NCBI RefSeq assembly: GCF_000143415.4
Contig: NW_003314326.1
Location: 681,141-745,140, forward strand
DNA length: 64,000 nucleotides
Direction: 5' to 3'
DNA from: Selaginella moellendorffii
Lineage: Eukaryota; Streptophyta; Lycopodiopsida; Selaginellales; Selaginellaceae
Under the pieces are notes generated by a model that did not search any database, was not told the DNA's origin, and saw only the letters and a program-made list of their open reading frames with translations. Positions 22,640 through 34,565 of this stretch are shown here, one piece after another. The number at the start of each line of letters is the position of its first letter. Position 1 is the stretch's first letter. A program made the position numbers and the translations under genes.

Positions 22640-23480
22640 TGGGACACACAGCTGCTTTGTGATTAGGATCAGCATAGTAGAGGCAAAGATTATGAGATAC
22701 TCAATGTTGCTTCTCAACAGCACTCAACTTCCCTCTGATGAGTCAGGGAGTACCAGAAATATCCATTGGGACCGGAGCAATAGGTTCAGGAGTAACCCGA
22801 AGACTCAAGTTGGGAATTTTGAGTCTGGGACGGGAAAACGACGACATGGCGACTTTCCTAATGTCGTTCAAAGAGATGATTGTTGCATCAAACAGCTTTG
22901 TTGATGGCATCTGACAAGTCTGTGGGATCCTCCATGGTGAGCAACAAATCCTTGACACCGTTGTTGAGGCTAAAACGAAATTGATCAATCAGGGCCTGCT
23001 TATCCCACTGAGTGTCCAAGGCAAGGAGTTGGAACTCCGCAGCATAGATCAAGGTAGGACAAGACCCCTAAGAGAGATGTCTCATCTTTGTGGTGGCAGC
23101 CCAAACCTGATCTGTCTCACCAAAACATGCTTCGAGCTTCTTTTTGAACAACCGAAGATCCATCAGCTCTGGAACCACGACCCCTTTCATGCTCTTCTCC
23201 ATGAGAGGAGAAAACCATGACAAAGCTGCACCTTCAAGCAACATCCCAATCGCGCCAATTTGAGACTTAGAAGTGGGGTACTGCCGATGTTGAAGTGCGA
23301 AGATTAGCTCCATCTGGTTCAGGAATCTGTGAAGCTCCGAATGTTTGCCTAAGAACTTCGCCGGGAAACTCACCTTCGGCTCAAGAACTCTACTTGATCC
23401 TTGAGCTGAAAGTGAAGCAAGCACCTATTGCATGTGAAGAAGGGTTGCCTTCAGCTCGGTATTCTTAGACTAGATTTTTG
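22640..23480 (-). pseudogene. Element E gag
   Basis: Translation on the minus strand (VSFPAKFLGKHSELHRFLNQ, YPTSKSQIGAIGMLLEGAAL, WFSPLMEK, FKKKLEACFGETD) matches the capsid core of sushi/Tf1-type Gag. The open part is 23,068-23,424, with further pieces to about 22,640 in other frames. A purine-rich simple repeat lies at 23,530-23,580 upstream. Confidence 0.75.
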
Positions 23481-23628
23481 CAAAGACTTCAGCAAAAAAA
23501 TCAGGATGGCTTGGAGACTCCATCGGCAAAGAAGAAAGAAAAAGGGGGAAAAAGGGGGAAAAAGGCAAAGGCAGTCAAACAATCAAAACAAGCTAAAGCA
23601 AAAGCAAAAAACACAACCTGAATCAAAC

Positions 23629-23972
23629 TGTCAGGACCTCTAACAAGATCAGGACTGGAAAATGCAGAAGACAAAGAGAAAAGCTTGTGGAAACGAATAA
23701 AAAGCCTTAAACTGGCATTGATTCAGATTGTGGAGAAATGGAACAAGGCTAACCTATATATACTATAGGTTGATGGATCAAGGACGGCCTAAATATAGTT
23801 GAGGTCAAGGAGGCGCCACATCATCATGAGGAATGTGGTTTGAAACTCAGGAATCATACAAGAAATTAGAGAGTCAGGAATAGGGAAGTGTCTCGAGAGT
23901 CAGGAATGTGGTCTGTGGGTCAAGAATCCGGTGAAAGTCAAGAATGTGGCAAGAATTAGGGGATTCCTAACA
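23629..23972 (-). repeat. Element E 5' LTR
   Basis: 344 bp, near-identical plan to 14,313-14,673. It ends at the CATTT target duplication. Confidence 0.9.
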
Positions 23973-23977
23973 CATTT

Positions 23978-24804
23978 AGTCACATAATTAGTGGTGACTA
24001 AAATGTATTTGTTCCTCTTATTGCTTGTTATTATAAATTCTACAAAATCCAATCCCCATTTATGAAATGCTTCATATGGATAGGTAGGATTTAGTTCGTG
24101 GATTTGTTTTTTAGACTGCAATTTATTCATTTAGCAAATATCATAATTTTTGCAAAAAATTGTTGTGTCTTTCTAAAGTGTAGGCCACTACAACCCTACT
24201 TATAAAACTTTACTTGCAGTGATTTCATCTACAAAATGGCCTCCTAATGGGTTAAATGAGCTTCTTTTAGGATTTCACTCCTTCTTGCTTATTAACATAT
24301 CTCCTTAGTGTTCTATTGATGCCTAATTTATATAGATGCTTCCCCACGACAGAGTAAGGTTGTGTCCTTAAAATAAATTTCTCTGGTGAGTTATAGTGAG
24401 CTGGAATAGTGCTTGTAAAAAGATAGATTTATATATCTTCCAACCAAGTGGTAGGCACAGTGATTGCAAATAAGTGAACATCTAGGAGTTCGTCCGGTTT
24501 AGGGTTTAGAGCATCTGTAACAATATCAAAAGTATCCACTAGTAGGTGAAACTCTTTTGTCCAATTTGGCTTAACAAGTATAAGTGTCTTTTTAAGGCAT
24601 TGTTTAAGTCTTAAAAATTCTTTTATATAAATGAAATATCTTTCTTTAAAAGATCAGTAAATGGCTTGGCAATTTTTGTGTTAGCTTTTATAAAACGCTT
24701 ATAATACCCAATATTGCTTTGAAAGCAACATAGACTTTTCAAATTATGTGGTAGATAAATTATTTTAATTACTTGAGTTTTGCTTTTGTCTACAAGGATG
24801 CCTT
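23978..24804 (-). pseudogene. Element D gypsy pol: RNase H and integrase N-terminal part
   Basis: Minus-strand reading gives SHKGILVDKSKTQVIKIIYL, NIGYYKRFIKANTKIAKPFT (24,623-24,804, the segment after RT), degenerate RNase H, then YPYEAFHKWGLDFVEFI and NKYILVTTNYVTK (23,985-24,100, integrase start). It continues on the left side of E at 14,307, and is joined upstream to RT at 31,976 across element C. Stops are frequent. Confidence 0.8.
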
Positions 24805-26339
24805 TGTGAGACACAAATCCCTAAGCCCCAATTTGGAGCCGAAAGGGCACCACATGGTGGTGGCTGAAGTGAAAGCCAAACGAGCGTAACACGTTTGGAT
24901 TGAAAGCTAGGTCAAGAGCGGGAGTGAAACTCTCAACGAAGTGCTCAAGGAACAAGCACGAAGTGAGCGATAAGTGAGTCTCTAGAAAAAGGACCCGAGA
25001 TGGAGTTTGAGATGGTGTCCGAGATGGAGTCCGAGCTGGACCCGAGATGGACCTGAGATGGAGTCCGAGATGGAGTCCGAGATGGACCTAAGATAGACCC
25101 AAGATGGAATCTGAGATGGAGACCGAGATGGACCAGAGATGGACTTGAGATGGAGTCCGAGATGGAGTCCGAGATGGACCTGAGATGGAGTCTAAGATGG
25201 AACCGGGACCGAGACCAAGACCGAGTCCAAGTTCGAGGGCGAGACCGAGGCCGACACCGAGACCGAGTCCGAGTCCAGGTCCGAGTCCGAGTTCGAGTCC
25301 AAGTCCGAATACTAATACAGGCAGTTGGGTGAAAGCCCAAAGCGATTGTCCCCCAGGGGGGACGGGGGGGGGGGCTGCGGGGGGTTCCAAAAGTATAGTA
25401 GGGAGAGTGTGGGGGTTGGATCCCAGTGGAGCTAGTTTAGCCAGGAAAGGCTAGTTTGGCCCAGGAAGGCTATGCCCAGGTGCTGGGTGACGGGATAACC
25501 ACTGGGAAGTCCAAGGCTAGAGTGAATACGAATTGACAAGTGGGGTAGCTTGGTAAAGTGTTCAAGAGCTGGCTCATACCCCCCTGGGAGATCGACTAGC
25601 CGATGCTCCCAATCCAAGTGTGGGTGGCACTACCTACTTGGATACCTGGTGTGGCTCAATAGAACTCGCTCTAAGCCCATGGCTAAAGCACCCAAAGGCG
25701 AAAGGCAGGGAGAGTACCCATGAAGCCCACATAGGGCCACAGTGTTTCGAAATGTTGTCCTAAAGTCCTAGATTGTGGAAAGGAAGAGGAATAGTCCTCT
25801 AGTGTGGTGACCAAGGATACAGTCATACGGTGAGGAAGTCCTAGAGGATAGTGGGACTTAGTGGTCGGGCTTGTGGGCCTTGATCCAGTGGTAGTGTTGG
25901 CAAACATGGCCATGGACAGAAAGGGACTTAGTGGGGACCAGAAAAAAGATATTTAGGAAGGCTATTCCCCATGTTTGCGGGCATCCAAAGGATGCTAAGG
26001 AGTGGATCTGGGATAATCACTCATGGACAGATGGCCCAGTCTTTGAGAGACGGGATTGCAATGCAGGTGGTGTTGGACCACCGGTGTGACCAAGGTGAAT
26101 GGGCATAGCTATAGTGTAACGGGCTGATATGTCGGTGGTACCTTAGGGTGTCGGTCATGGGATCGGACACGTGGAGCACTTGGACCAAGTGCAAAGGTTG
26201 AGTGGTATGGATGCCATTCTCGGGGATAGCAAGCCCCAAGTCTGGAATAGGACTTATGGAGGTTGTGAGTGAGACTCCTCCAAGTAGTCAGAGGTGTAGT
26301 TAAGTGACTAAAGTAGAATGGAGAAATTAATCACGTACA
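24805..26339 (+). repeat. Element C 5' LTR
   Basis: 1,535 bp with a GAGTCCGAGATGG-type minisatellite (24,990-25,310), then TACTAATACAGG, GGGTGAAAGCCC, and a poly-G tract at 25,360-25,385. It aligns throughout with 30,166-31,975. Confidence 0.88.
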
Positions 26340-29300
26340 ACTTGGTATTGGAATTGTTCTTTAGTCCGACTTTTATTGGTGCTCAAGTATATCACCGCTA
26401 GTGTTGGCAGTGGAAGGTCCTAGGAGTGGGCCTATCCTTGAGGAGTAGCAGGTCAGGAAAACATGGCTCTCCACTACAATTCATGTGTGAACTTGTAGGT
26501 GAAGCGGTGGATAGAAAAGGGCCAATAACGGAACAACTTCAGGATCTTGGGAACAGTATAAGGTTTTCCTCAGAAAGTTGAGGATGTGATCTAGATGAGC
26601 TTTTGACTTAGCAAACTAGTTAATGTAGTTGTGGTAAACAACTATAGTTGGGATCACGAGAAAGATAGAAACTCCAAAATAATAAAGGAGTCACAAGATT
26701 ATCCTCACATAGTTGAGGCTGGTGCTCATGAATTTGAGACTGGAATTGACGACCGTGAAAGGTCAAGTACGGATGAGGACACAAATTCTTGGGGCTACCT
26801 TTTATAAATGCTAGAACAAACCCAAGGAGTTGGGGTTGTGCTCAAAGGATGAGTCAATATTCTCATCATATGGACGGATAGTCCTAAGGGGCAAAGATAG
26901 CCCATAGATAACAGAAAATAATAAAGTCTTGGAGTAACACTTGCAAAGATGGTCCTTATGAGTAAGACATGAATACACGAAGTTGTATTTTAGTGAGCTG
27001 GCACCTCAAAATAAGACCTTGCGGGTCAATGGGTTAGCAAAGTCCAAAAATGCTGGATGACTCGAGTAGAATCAAGAAATGGTCTAAGGGATTGGTAAAA
27101 AGCATTTGGACTAAGGTGTGTTGTGCCCTACGAAGGTTGGGGAGGATCATAAGATTCAAGTATGAGAACAGTGAGTATCTCATCGATGGCAGAATGTGCC
27201 ATACTAAAGTTGTGGGAAAGGTGTTCCCATAAGAAAACAACTTTGATACAAAGTTGTGCATAAACTCTATTGTGCAGTGCAAATGGATAGTTGGCATGAA
27301 AAAGAACTGTATTGGACTTGGTAAGGACCTAGACACAAGTAAAAAGTGTCATAAAAGTAGGCTCATGGAGCCGATGATGTGGAGACACCAAATGTGCTAA
27401 GGCGTGATGCATTAAGGTGAAATTGGCAAGTTCACGAGAACCCTTTCCCAAAGGAATCCTAATGGAAATGGGAATAGCATAGCCTAAGCTGAAAGGCATG
27501 CCGTTAGAGGGTGGTGACCGAAATAATGATGGAGGTGTGGAAGCACCAGTAATGAATTGTAGGACTTGACAACTATGAGGTAACTAAGCAAAATGTGCAA
27601 AATAATTGGTTAAACTGGTAGAAGGTAATTACCTAAGGCTTCTTATTAGGATAAAGAAGTTAAATATACCCTTATAGGGGATAAATTGTTTATGTTGTGA
27701 TATAGTAAGTAAATGTCATAAAGGGAATGCTCATTGTCAAAAGAGGCCANNNNNNNNNNNNNNNNNNNNNNNNNNNNNNNNNNNNNNNNNNNNNNNNNNN
27801 NNNNNNNNNNNNNNNNNNNNNNNNNNNNNNNNNNNNNNNNNNNNNNNNNNNNNNNNNNNNNNNNNNNNNNNNNNNNNNNNNNNNNNNNNNNNNGACTTTG
27901 TGTCACGCTCCCCCTCTCAACCGCAGGTCGCAGTGAAGCCAAAAGCAAGTACTAAAGGGATAGAACCGAACCATGGGAATCAACGGGCATAACCAAGGGT
28001 GGTTATGCAAGTTGAGAGTGGAGAATCAAGCGGGTGCTTGAGCATGTTGTTACTAGCGACCGGGATGCCATGGAGAGTCTAAAACAGAGGATTGTTCATG
28101 TTAGACTATATGGCAATTGGAAAGCTTGCGAAAGAAAAGGCTTTAACAAGCTAAGGAACAGAGTTCCTTGAAGGTTCCCCTAGGTAGATAAGTACCTTGA
28201 AATCCAAGTGTAAATGGTTCATAGGGCGCGCGAAATCAAAGTGGCACAGTAGAAGCGTGGTCTTGAAGCTTGCTAAGAGGCGAGGCTATCAAGGTTAGGG
28301 AAGTAGTTGTCGAGTGTTCAAAGAGAGGGCTTTGAACGAAAGTCGATGGTTGAGGACTTTCACGCTTATACATGAACCATGTTACAGTTGTCGGATGACT
28401 TGTTAAGTGAGATTGGCAAGTCAGGGGAACAAATACCCTAGTTGAAGGAGCCAACTTCAAAGGGGTGGCCCATGGGGCCAAGCATGGAGGAGTCCATGCA
28501 TGATCATAAACTTATCAAGTGAGAGGATTTGGTAGTGTGGAGGAACTAGGTTCCTAAGCTGTGATCTGTAGTGCATTTTAAGTATAAGTTGGTGTACTGG
28601 CATGGGAAGTCACACCAGGCATTCAGTGTGATGCCGTCCATAAATGCATATACGAAGGTTGGGTTTGAGTCCCGACCCTCTAGTGCTTGGGTTCAAGTCC
28701 CAACTCACTAGGGTGCAGTGATGGTTTGGAATATGAGGACACTCATTTTTTGATGGTCATGGACTCTTAGTAAGGAGACTAGCTTAGGCACACTGCCAAG
28801 CGAGGGATACCCCGAAGTCATAATACACAGTTAGATTGCTTAGTGTGGCTCGGCATATTTAACTTGAACACTTTGGTGCAAGTAGCACCAAGGGTGTGGT
28901 GAATGAGATGGGGACACCCAATCTCAGTTGCTATGGACCCTTGGCAGGAAGGGCTGGCTTGGGTGCACCGCCAAGTGTGAGGGATGCCCCCAGGGTCATG
29001 GTCAACAATTTAAAGGTTTGGAAGACTTAGTATCTATTGGCAAACTTAATAAGGTGTCGAGGCTAAATCACTAGGTGACCTCACGACTAAATAAGGATAA
29101 GGTCTTTGTGAGGTTAAGGAATAAAGTTCCTAATTCAAAGTGTCAACTTAAACTATTGATAATGGTGTGGCTTAGTCAAAATGACCAAATGGGAAGGACA
29201 CCAAAAGGGAAATCAGTTGTGCCAATATGATGGTATAGCGAGTCCAAGAAAGTGGCCTCTAGGAAAGACCTATGGGAGGGTCACAAAGTTGGGCTATTGA

Positions 29301-30165
29301 TGGAGCTTAATGCTAAAGAGACCTCCTAGGGGTGAGCACCCTCTGGACTTGGCAAAATAGAGCCTTTACCATGGAACCAAAATGATACTTCGAGAATGGA
29401 GGTAGTGATCCTATATTGCTTGGTGCAACAATCAACGAATAGGAGCAAAAGAATAGTGGCTAAGAAAAAAGCCATGGGAATCATGGAAAAGAATCCAGAT
29501 GGCAAAGTTAGGCCAAAACACTAAAGTGTTGGGTGCTAACAGATTGTGGGAAAAGCAATGTGTTTCCAAGGATGGATTCCCAATTGCTTCAATTTGGCGA
29601 AAGCGGAAGCTTTAGAGGAAGGAGCGGTAAGGTAGCCAAATGATATAGCCATAGACAACCTTAGCACAAATTATGATAACTGGAACTTAGTGCCAAAGGT
29701 GGCACGAAATCAAAGAGAGGATGATGGTGCCCTCAAGTAGAGAACTTCTTAAGATGGGGAAGTGGAGTTGCACCATATGTGTAATGCAAGGTGTCGGAGA
29801 CACTTAGGAAGTTGACTCTGAGAAGTTAAAATTAAAAGTTCCAAAGTGCAAAGGTTATATCGATAGAAACTGAGACTACTCGAGAATAAGTAATAGGATT
29901 GATATAGAGAAGGTGTCTCTAACAAGTTTAGTGAGAACTAAACTAATAAAAAGAGAGAACCACCACAAGTGGTCGAATAAGCCTCTAAGTTGGAGAGACT
30001 ATGCTCCTTAGAAGATAAGCAAGGCATGATGAGCCTTTAGTATCAAACCATTGACGAATATGGGCAAAAGGCCAAGGATGGAAAAGGTAATACAAGTTGG
30101 TATTACTTTATAAAATAGTTTATCGTTCGATGAGGACATCGAACTTCGTCTATGGGTGGTGGAGT
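26340..30165 (+). other. Element C internal region, no recognisable coding sequence
   Basis: A primer-binding-like site starts the region. No Gag, RT or integrase motifs were found in any frame. At 28,650-28,710 there are two T-arm-like hairpins (loops TTTGAGT and TTCAAGT), and at 28,780-29,010 two copies of a block shared with the A 3' region (GGATACCCC / GGATGCCCCC). A sequencing gap lies within it. Confidence 0.7.
27750..27893. other. Assembly gap (144 N)
   Basis: Run of undetermined bases. Anything coding in this part of element C cannot be judged. Confidence 1.
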
Positions 30166-31975
30166 TGTGAGACACAAATCCCTAAGCCCCAAAGTGGAGC
30201 CAAAAGGGCACCACGTGGTGGTGGCAGAAGTAAAAGCCAAATGAGCGTAACATGTTTGGATTGAAAGCTCTAACTTGAAAGGTCAAGAGCGGGAGTGGAA
30301 CTCTTAACGAAGTGCTCAAGGAACAAGCACGAAGTGAGCGATAAGTGAGTCTCTAGAAAAGGGACCCGAGATGGAGTCTGAGATGGTGTTCGAGATGGAA
30401 TCCAAGCTGGACCCGAGATGGACCTGAGATGGAGTCTGAGATGGAGTCCGAGATGGTGTTCGAGATGGAATCCAAGCTGGACCCGAGATGGACCTGAGAT
30501 GGAGTCCGAGATGGAGTCCAAGATGGACCCGAGATGGAGCTGAGATGGAATCCGAGATAGACCCGAGATGGACCCGAGATGGAGTCCGAGATGGAGTTCG
30601 AGATGGACCTGAGATGGACCTGAGATGGAGTCCAAGATGGACCCGAGATGGACTCGAGATGGAGTCCGGGATGGAGTCCGAGATGGAGTCTGAGATGGAG
30701 TCCAAGATGGACCCAAGATGGAGTCCGAGATGGAGTCTGAGATGGAGTCTGAGATGGACCCGAGACGGAGTCCGAGATGGACCCGAGACAGAGTCCGAGA
30801 TAGAGTCCGAGATGAACCCGAGATGGAGACCGAGATGGAATTGGGACCGAGACTGAGACCGAGACCGAGACTGAGACCGAGTCCGAGGCCGAGACCGAGA
30901 CCAAGTCCGAGTCCAGGTCTGAGTCTGAGTTCGAGTCCAAGTCCGAATACTAATACAGGCGGTTGGGTGAAAGCCCAAGGCGATTGTCCCCCAGGGGGGA
31001 TGGGGGGGGGCTGCGGGGGGTTCCAAAAGTATAGTAGGGAGAGTGTGGGGGTTGGATCCTAGTGGAGCTAGTTTGGCTAGGAAAGGCTAATTTGGCCCAG
31101 GAAGGCTATGCCTAGGTGCTGGGTGACGGGATAACCACTGGGAAGTCAAAGACTACAGTGAATACGGACTAATAAGCTGGGTAGCTTAGTGAAGTGTTCA
31201 ACAGTTAGCTCTAGTTCCCCCGGGAGATCGAATAGTCGATGCTCCCAATCCAAGTGTGGGTGGCACTACCTACTTGGATACCTAGTGTGGCTCAATGGAA
31301 CTCGCTCTAAGCCCATGGCTAAAGCACCCAAAGGCGAAAGGCAGGGAGAGTACCCATGAAGCCCACGTAGGGCCACGGTGTTTCGAAATGTTATCCCAAA
31401 GTCCCAGACTGTGGAAATGAAGAAGAGTAGTCCTCTAGTGTGGTGACCAAGGATACAGTCACACGGTGAGAAAGTCCCAAAAGACAATGGGACTTAGTGG
31501 TCAAGCCTGTGGGCCTTAATCCAGTGGTAGTGTTGGCAAACACGGCCATGGACAGAAAGAGACTTAGTGGGGACCGGAAAAAAGATATTAAGGAAGGCTA
31601 TTCCCCATATTTGCGGGCATCCAAAGGATGCTAAGGGGTGGATCTAGGATAATCACTCATGGACGGATGGCCTAGTCTTTGAGAGACGGGATTGCAATGT
31701 AGGTGGTGTTGGACCACCGATGTGACCAAGGTGAATGGGCATGGCCATAGCGTAACAAGCCGATATGTCGGTGGTACCTTGGGGTATCGGTCATGGGATC
31801 GGACACGTGGAGCACTTGGACCAAATGCAAAGGTTGAGTGGTATGGATGCCATTCTCGGGGATAGCAAGCCTGAAGTCTGGAATAGGACTTATGGAGGTT
31901 GTGAGTGAGACTCCTCCAAGTGGTCAGAGGTGTGGTTAAGTGACTAAAGTAGAATGAAAAAATTAGTCACTTACA
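30166..31975 (+). repeat. Element C 3' LTR
   Basis: 1,810 bp, longer than the 5' copy because the GAGATGGAGTCC-type minisatellite (30,360-30,955) has expanded from about 320 to about 595 bp. Confidence 0.88.
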
Positions 31976-34119
31976 ACTTTCCTTGTAGACAATATGGCTT
32001 AGAAGTATATCAAAATTTACAAAGAATGTACACTTCTTTGGATTAAGAGAAATGTTGTGTTCTTAACATTTTTTAAAACATTTTTGCAAGAAAATTAAAT
32101 GTTCCATTTTGGAGCTAAAGATACTAAAATCATCCATGAAAACTCTCATAAAATCAGTGAGATATTCTTTAAAAATGTTTGTAACAACTCTTTGGAATAT
32201 AAAAAGAGCATTGCATAGGCTAGAAGGCATTTTGCAATAGACATAAGCTCCCTATGAGCTTATAAAAGTTGTTTTATGTTAATATTCAAATGCTACTTCC
32301 ATTTGGTTATAGCTAGAGAATCCATTTAAAAATGAATATATTTCATAACTTGCTACCGAATCTAGAACTTTATTTGTGAAAGGGATAGGAAATATATATT
32401 TTTTCATTGCATTATTTAGCTTTTTATAGTTCACATAAACTCGTAACTTGCCAATTTTCTTAAACACAATTATAAGTGGTGAAAGTTATTGTGCATTTTG
32501 AATTGGATAAATGAATCTTACTTGGAGAAGTTGATCGATTTCTTCCCTAATTTTACTATGATAATTGGGATTCATTTTGTAGGGCATTTGCCTCTTAAGT
32601 AGATTTCCCAAAAGTATCTCGATGTGATATGCACAAAGTTCTAGTGGGATGCCTTCTAAATATATGTAAAACTAGGCAAAAATGTTTTTGTAGTCTTTTA
32701 GTGGATTTATGGCCTGATTCTAAAATTTTCTTTGCAATCCTTGAGCAATTGTGATAATATGTAGATTATTTTCATCTGCCAAATTGATTTGCTCAAGTGG
32801 TTGATCACAAGAAATATATATAACATAGTTTTGCTATTGATCAATTTTATCCATAGGATCCTCTTTTAGGGAGAAATCCCTTATTGCCGTATCAATCTTT
32901 GGTCTAAGTGCTTATTTACTAGATATCTATTTAAGTATTAAATAGAGATCCACTTCTAAAATTGATTCAATTTTAGGGAAAGCTTTTAAGATTTGTTGTT
33001 CTTGGAAATCATCTAACCCTTCCTTTCAATCATACAATTGAGTTTTGAGGGGTTAATCTTTTCTTTCCAACTGTATAGTGGAGATGAGCAGAGATCATTT
33101 CTAGCTACTTTGCTCTATATGCATGAAATCATTTTTCTAGTCTTGGTTTGTGCAAGCAATTTTTAGCTATGGTTTGCCTAGTAGAGTTGTGTAGGTAGCA
33201 TCTTGTTATATCATTTTAAGTACAACATAATTGATTTTATACTTTAAGCCAGCCACATTGGTCAAGACATTTTTTATGATTCCAATGGGCTTGATGCTTC
33301 GGTTATCTGCCATTCATATATTAAATGGGGTTGGTCAAATTGGGCTTAAGCCTAATTCTTTGCAAATACTCTCTTCTAGAACATGTACACCTAACCCATA
33401 ATTGATAAGAATTCCAAATAATATATTTTTACCAATCTTTATATCAATTTTACCAATTTTCAGCAAGTATATTTTTGCCTATAGGTATCTAAGCTTTATT
33501 AAGGTTTCTACAATAGCTTCTTTGTCTAGGATTGCATCAAATTCTAGTAATTGTCTCGTAGACAGAATTTTATAAATTCTTTGTAAGTTGTAATACTCAG
33601 GATTTACATCTAGCTTGGATAGGTAGACTATCTCTCTGTCTAGGAAAAATCCTGGTACTATTTTCTTTTTGTATAGGTAACTCTATAGGTATAAGTCTCG
33701 CTTATACTATGTACCCACAAAGTAATCTAAGTGTATTAACACACCTTCTTTAACAATAGTAAAGGTACTAGAAGTTAAACTTCTGTATATCTTGAGCAAA
33801 ATTCAGCACAAGGTCTTTGGCGTATAATAGTCAATTCCGGAATAACTTGCTTACTTCAAATTGGATCTTACCCTTTGGCTTATACCCAACTTTGCCTTTA
33901 CAACTGTGGAATTAGAAAAAGTGGCCTATTGCATTTGGCAAATTTTTGCTGAACCTCTTTTGAATGGATCAACACTAGGGACTAATTTGAACAGGGCGTG
34001 AAGATCAATTGCCCTATGGAATCAATACAAAGGTCAAATTGTCTAACATATGATAATCTATTCTAGATCAATTTGTTTGTGGAAAGATGTTAAGTAGTTT
34101 TTCAAACTTGTGATAGCTA
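31976..34119 (-). pseudogene. Element D gypsy protease and reverse transcriptase
   Basis: Minus-strand reading gives GVHVLEESICKELGLSPI and VLKMI-QDATYTTLLGKP (protease, 33,150-33,420; the active-site D is replaced, INYG), MNPNYHSKIREEIDQLL (32,540), GKLRVYVNYKKLNNA and FPIPFTNKVLDSVASYEIYS (RT, 32,279-32,467), FMDDFSIFSSK (catalytic region, 32,150) and LNPKKCTFFVN (32,030). It stops at the 3' LTR of C and resumes at 24,804. The style (FPLPFTDxxLD, FMDDFSV) resembles Athila-like and conifer gypsy elements. Sequence beyond 34,119 is interrupted by element T. Confidence 0.8.
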
Positions 34120-34123
34120 ATTT

Positions 34124-34147
34124 AAGCTCTATTTCGTTAAAGTGGGA
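34124..34147 (+). repeat. Element T left terminal inverted repeat
   Basis: 24 bp identical to the reverse complement of 42,102-42,125. It is preceded by ATTT. Confidence 0.85.
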
Positions 34148-34217
34148 ATTTTTATTATCCCACTTGTAAAATAAGGTTTCCAAACCTTTATATAGTATAT
34201 AAATATAACAAAATTCA

Positions 34218-34531
34218 ACTGCATTGAGGCACATGCCATTTTATTTTAAACAAGGAAATGTCTACTCAATCACTTCTCCTCCCCCTGCCACTGCTTTACC
34301 TCTCTCTTCTCCTTGTCATCGTCGTTCAATTTCTTTCCATCCTTTTAATATTGGCTCAGTTGCTCTGAGTCTAGGTGGAGCCCAAGTCCCCATTCAATCT
34401 TTACTTTCCCCTTATTAAGAAAACAACTTCGTAGACTTCCAATAACATGCTGTAACACTTCTAGTATAATGCAAATCCTCTCAAAGAATTGTCTTTTAAT
34501 ATTAATACAATGGCATGGAACCCCATGCCAT
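34218..34531. promoter_or_regulatory. Element T palindromic sites 1-2 (left subterminal)
   Basis: Site 1 (34,218-34,239) has GAGGCACATGCCAT with a degenerate left arm. Site 2 (34,510-34,531) has both arms, ATGGCATG and CATGCCAT-type, around a GAACCC centre. Both lie between the left terminus and the ParB-like stop codon. Confidence 0.75.
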
Positions 34532-34565
34532 AATAAGTTACATTTTTAAATAAATACATACCATC

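Larger units (their letters stand above)
14313..23972 (-). mobile_element. Element E, Ty3/gypsy chromovirus with nested insertions
   Basis: Two LTRs (14,313-14,673 and 23,629-23,972) beginning TG and ending CA enclose, on the minus strand, gag, protease, reverse transcriptase, RNase H, integrase and a chromodomain. A perfect 5-bp target duplication CATTT flanks it (14,308-14,312 and 23,973-23,977). The host site is the integrase of element D. Removing the nested array F (15,024-18,748) leaves about 5.9 kb, normal for a chromovirus. The RT and protease style resembles the sushi/Tcn1-like chromoviruses reported from mosses and lycophytes; that assignment is inference. Many stops show it is dead. 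Confidence 0.9.
24805..31975 (+). mobile_element. Element C, large LTR element without recognisable genes (LARD-like)
   Basis: Two LTRs (24,805-26,339 and 30,166-31,975) starting TGTGAGACACAAATCC and ending TACA flank about 3.8 kb in which I can read no gag or pol domain on either strand. A primer-site-like TTGGTATTGG follows the 5' LTR, and a PPT (GGGTGGTGGAG) precedes the 3' LTR. That PPT, and the T-arm and GGATGCCCCC modules at 28,640-29,010, match the 3' region of chromoviruses A/B, so C is probably a non-autonomous passenger of that family. It interrupts element D between the RT motifs HIV and SHKGI. The flanking 5-mers (GCCTT, ACTTT) are not a perfect duplication. Confidence 0.82.

Noticed and set aside
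24945-25390. Long open frames rich in DSISDSISG or TRTRTWTR repeats in the C LTRs
   Set aside because: They arise from the GAGATGGAGTCC minisatellite read in any frame. The same frames appear in both LTRs and on both strands, so they are not genes.
27034-27336. 100-codon minus-strand frame in element C internal region
   Set aside because: No retroviral or host motif, and composition like its non-coding surroundings.
30121-31980. Perfect target-site duplication for element C
   Set aside because: Flanking 5-mers GCCTT and ACTTT differ at two positions, so no perfect duplication is claimed.
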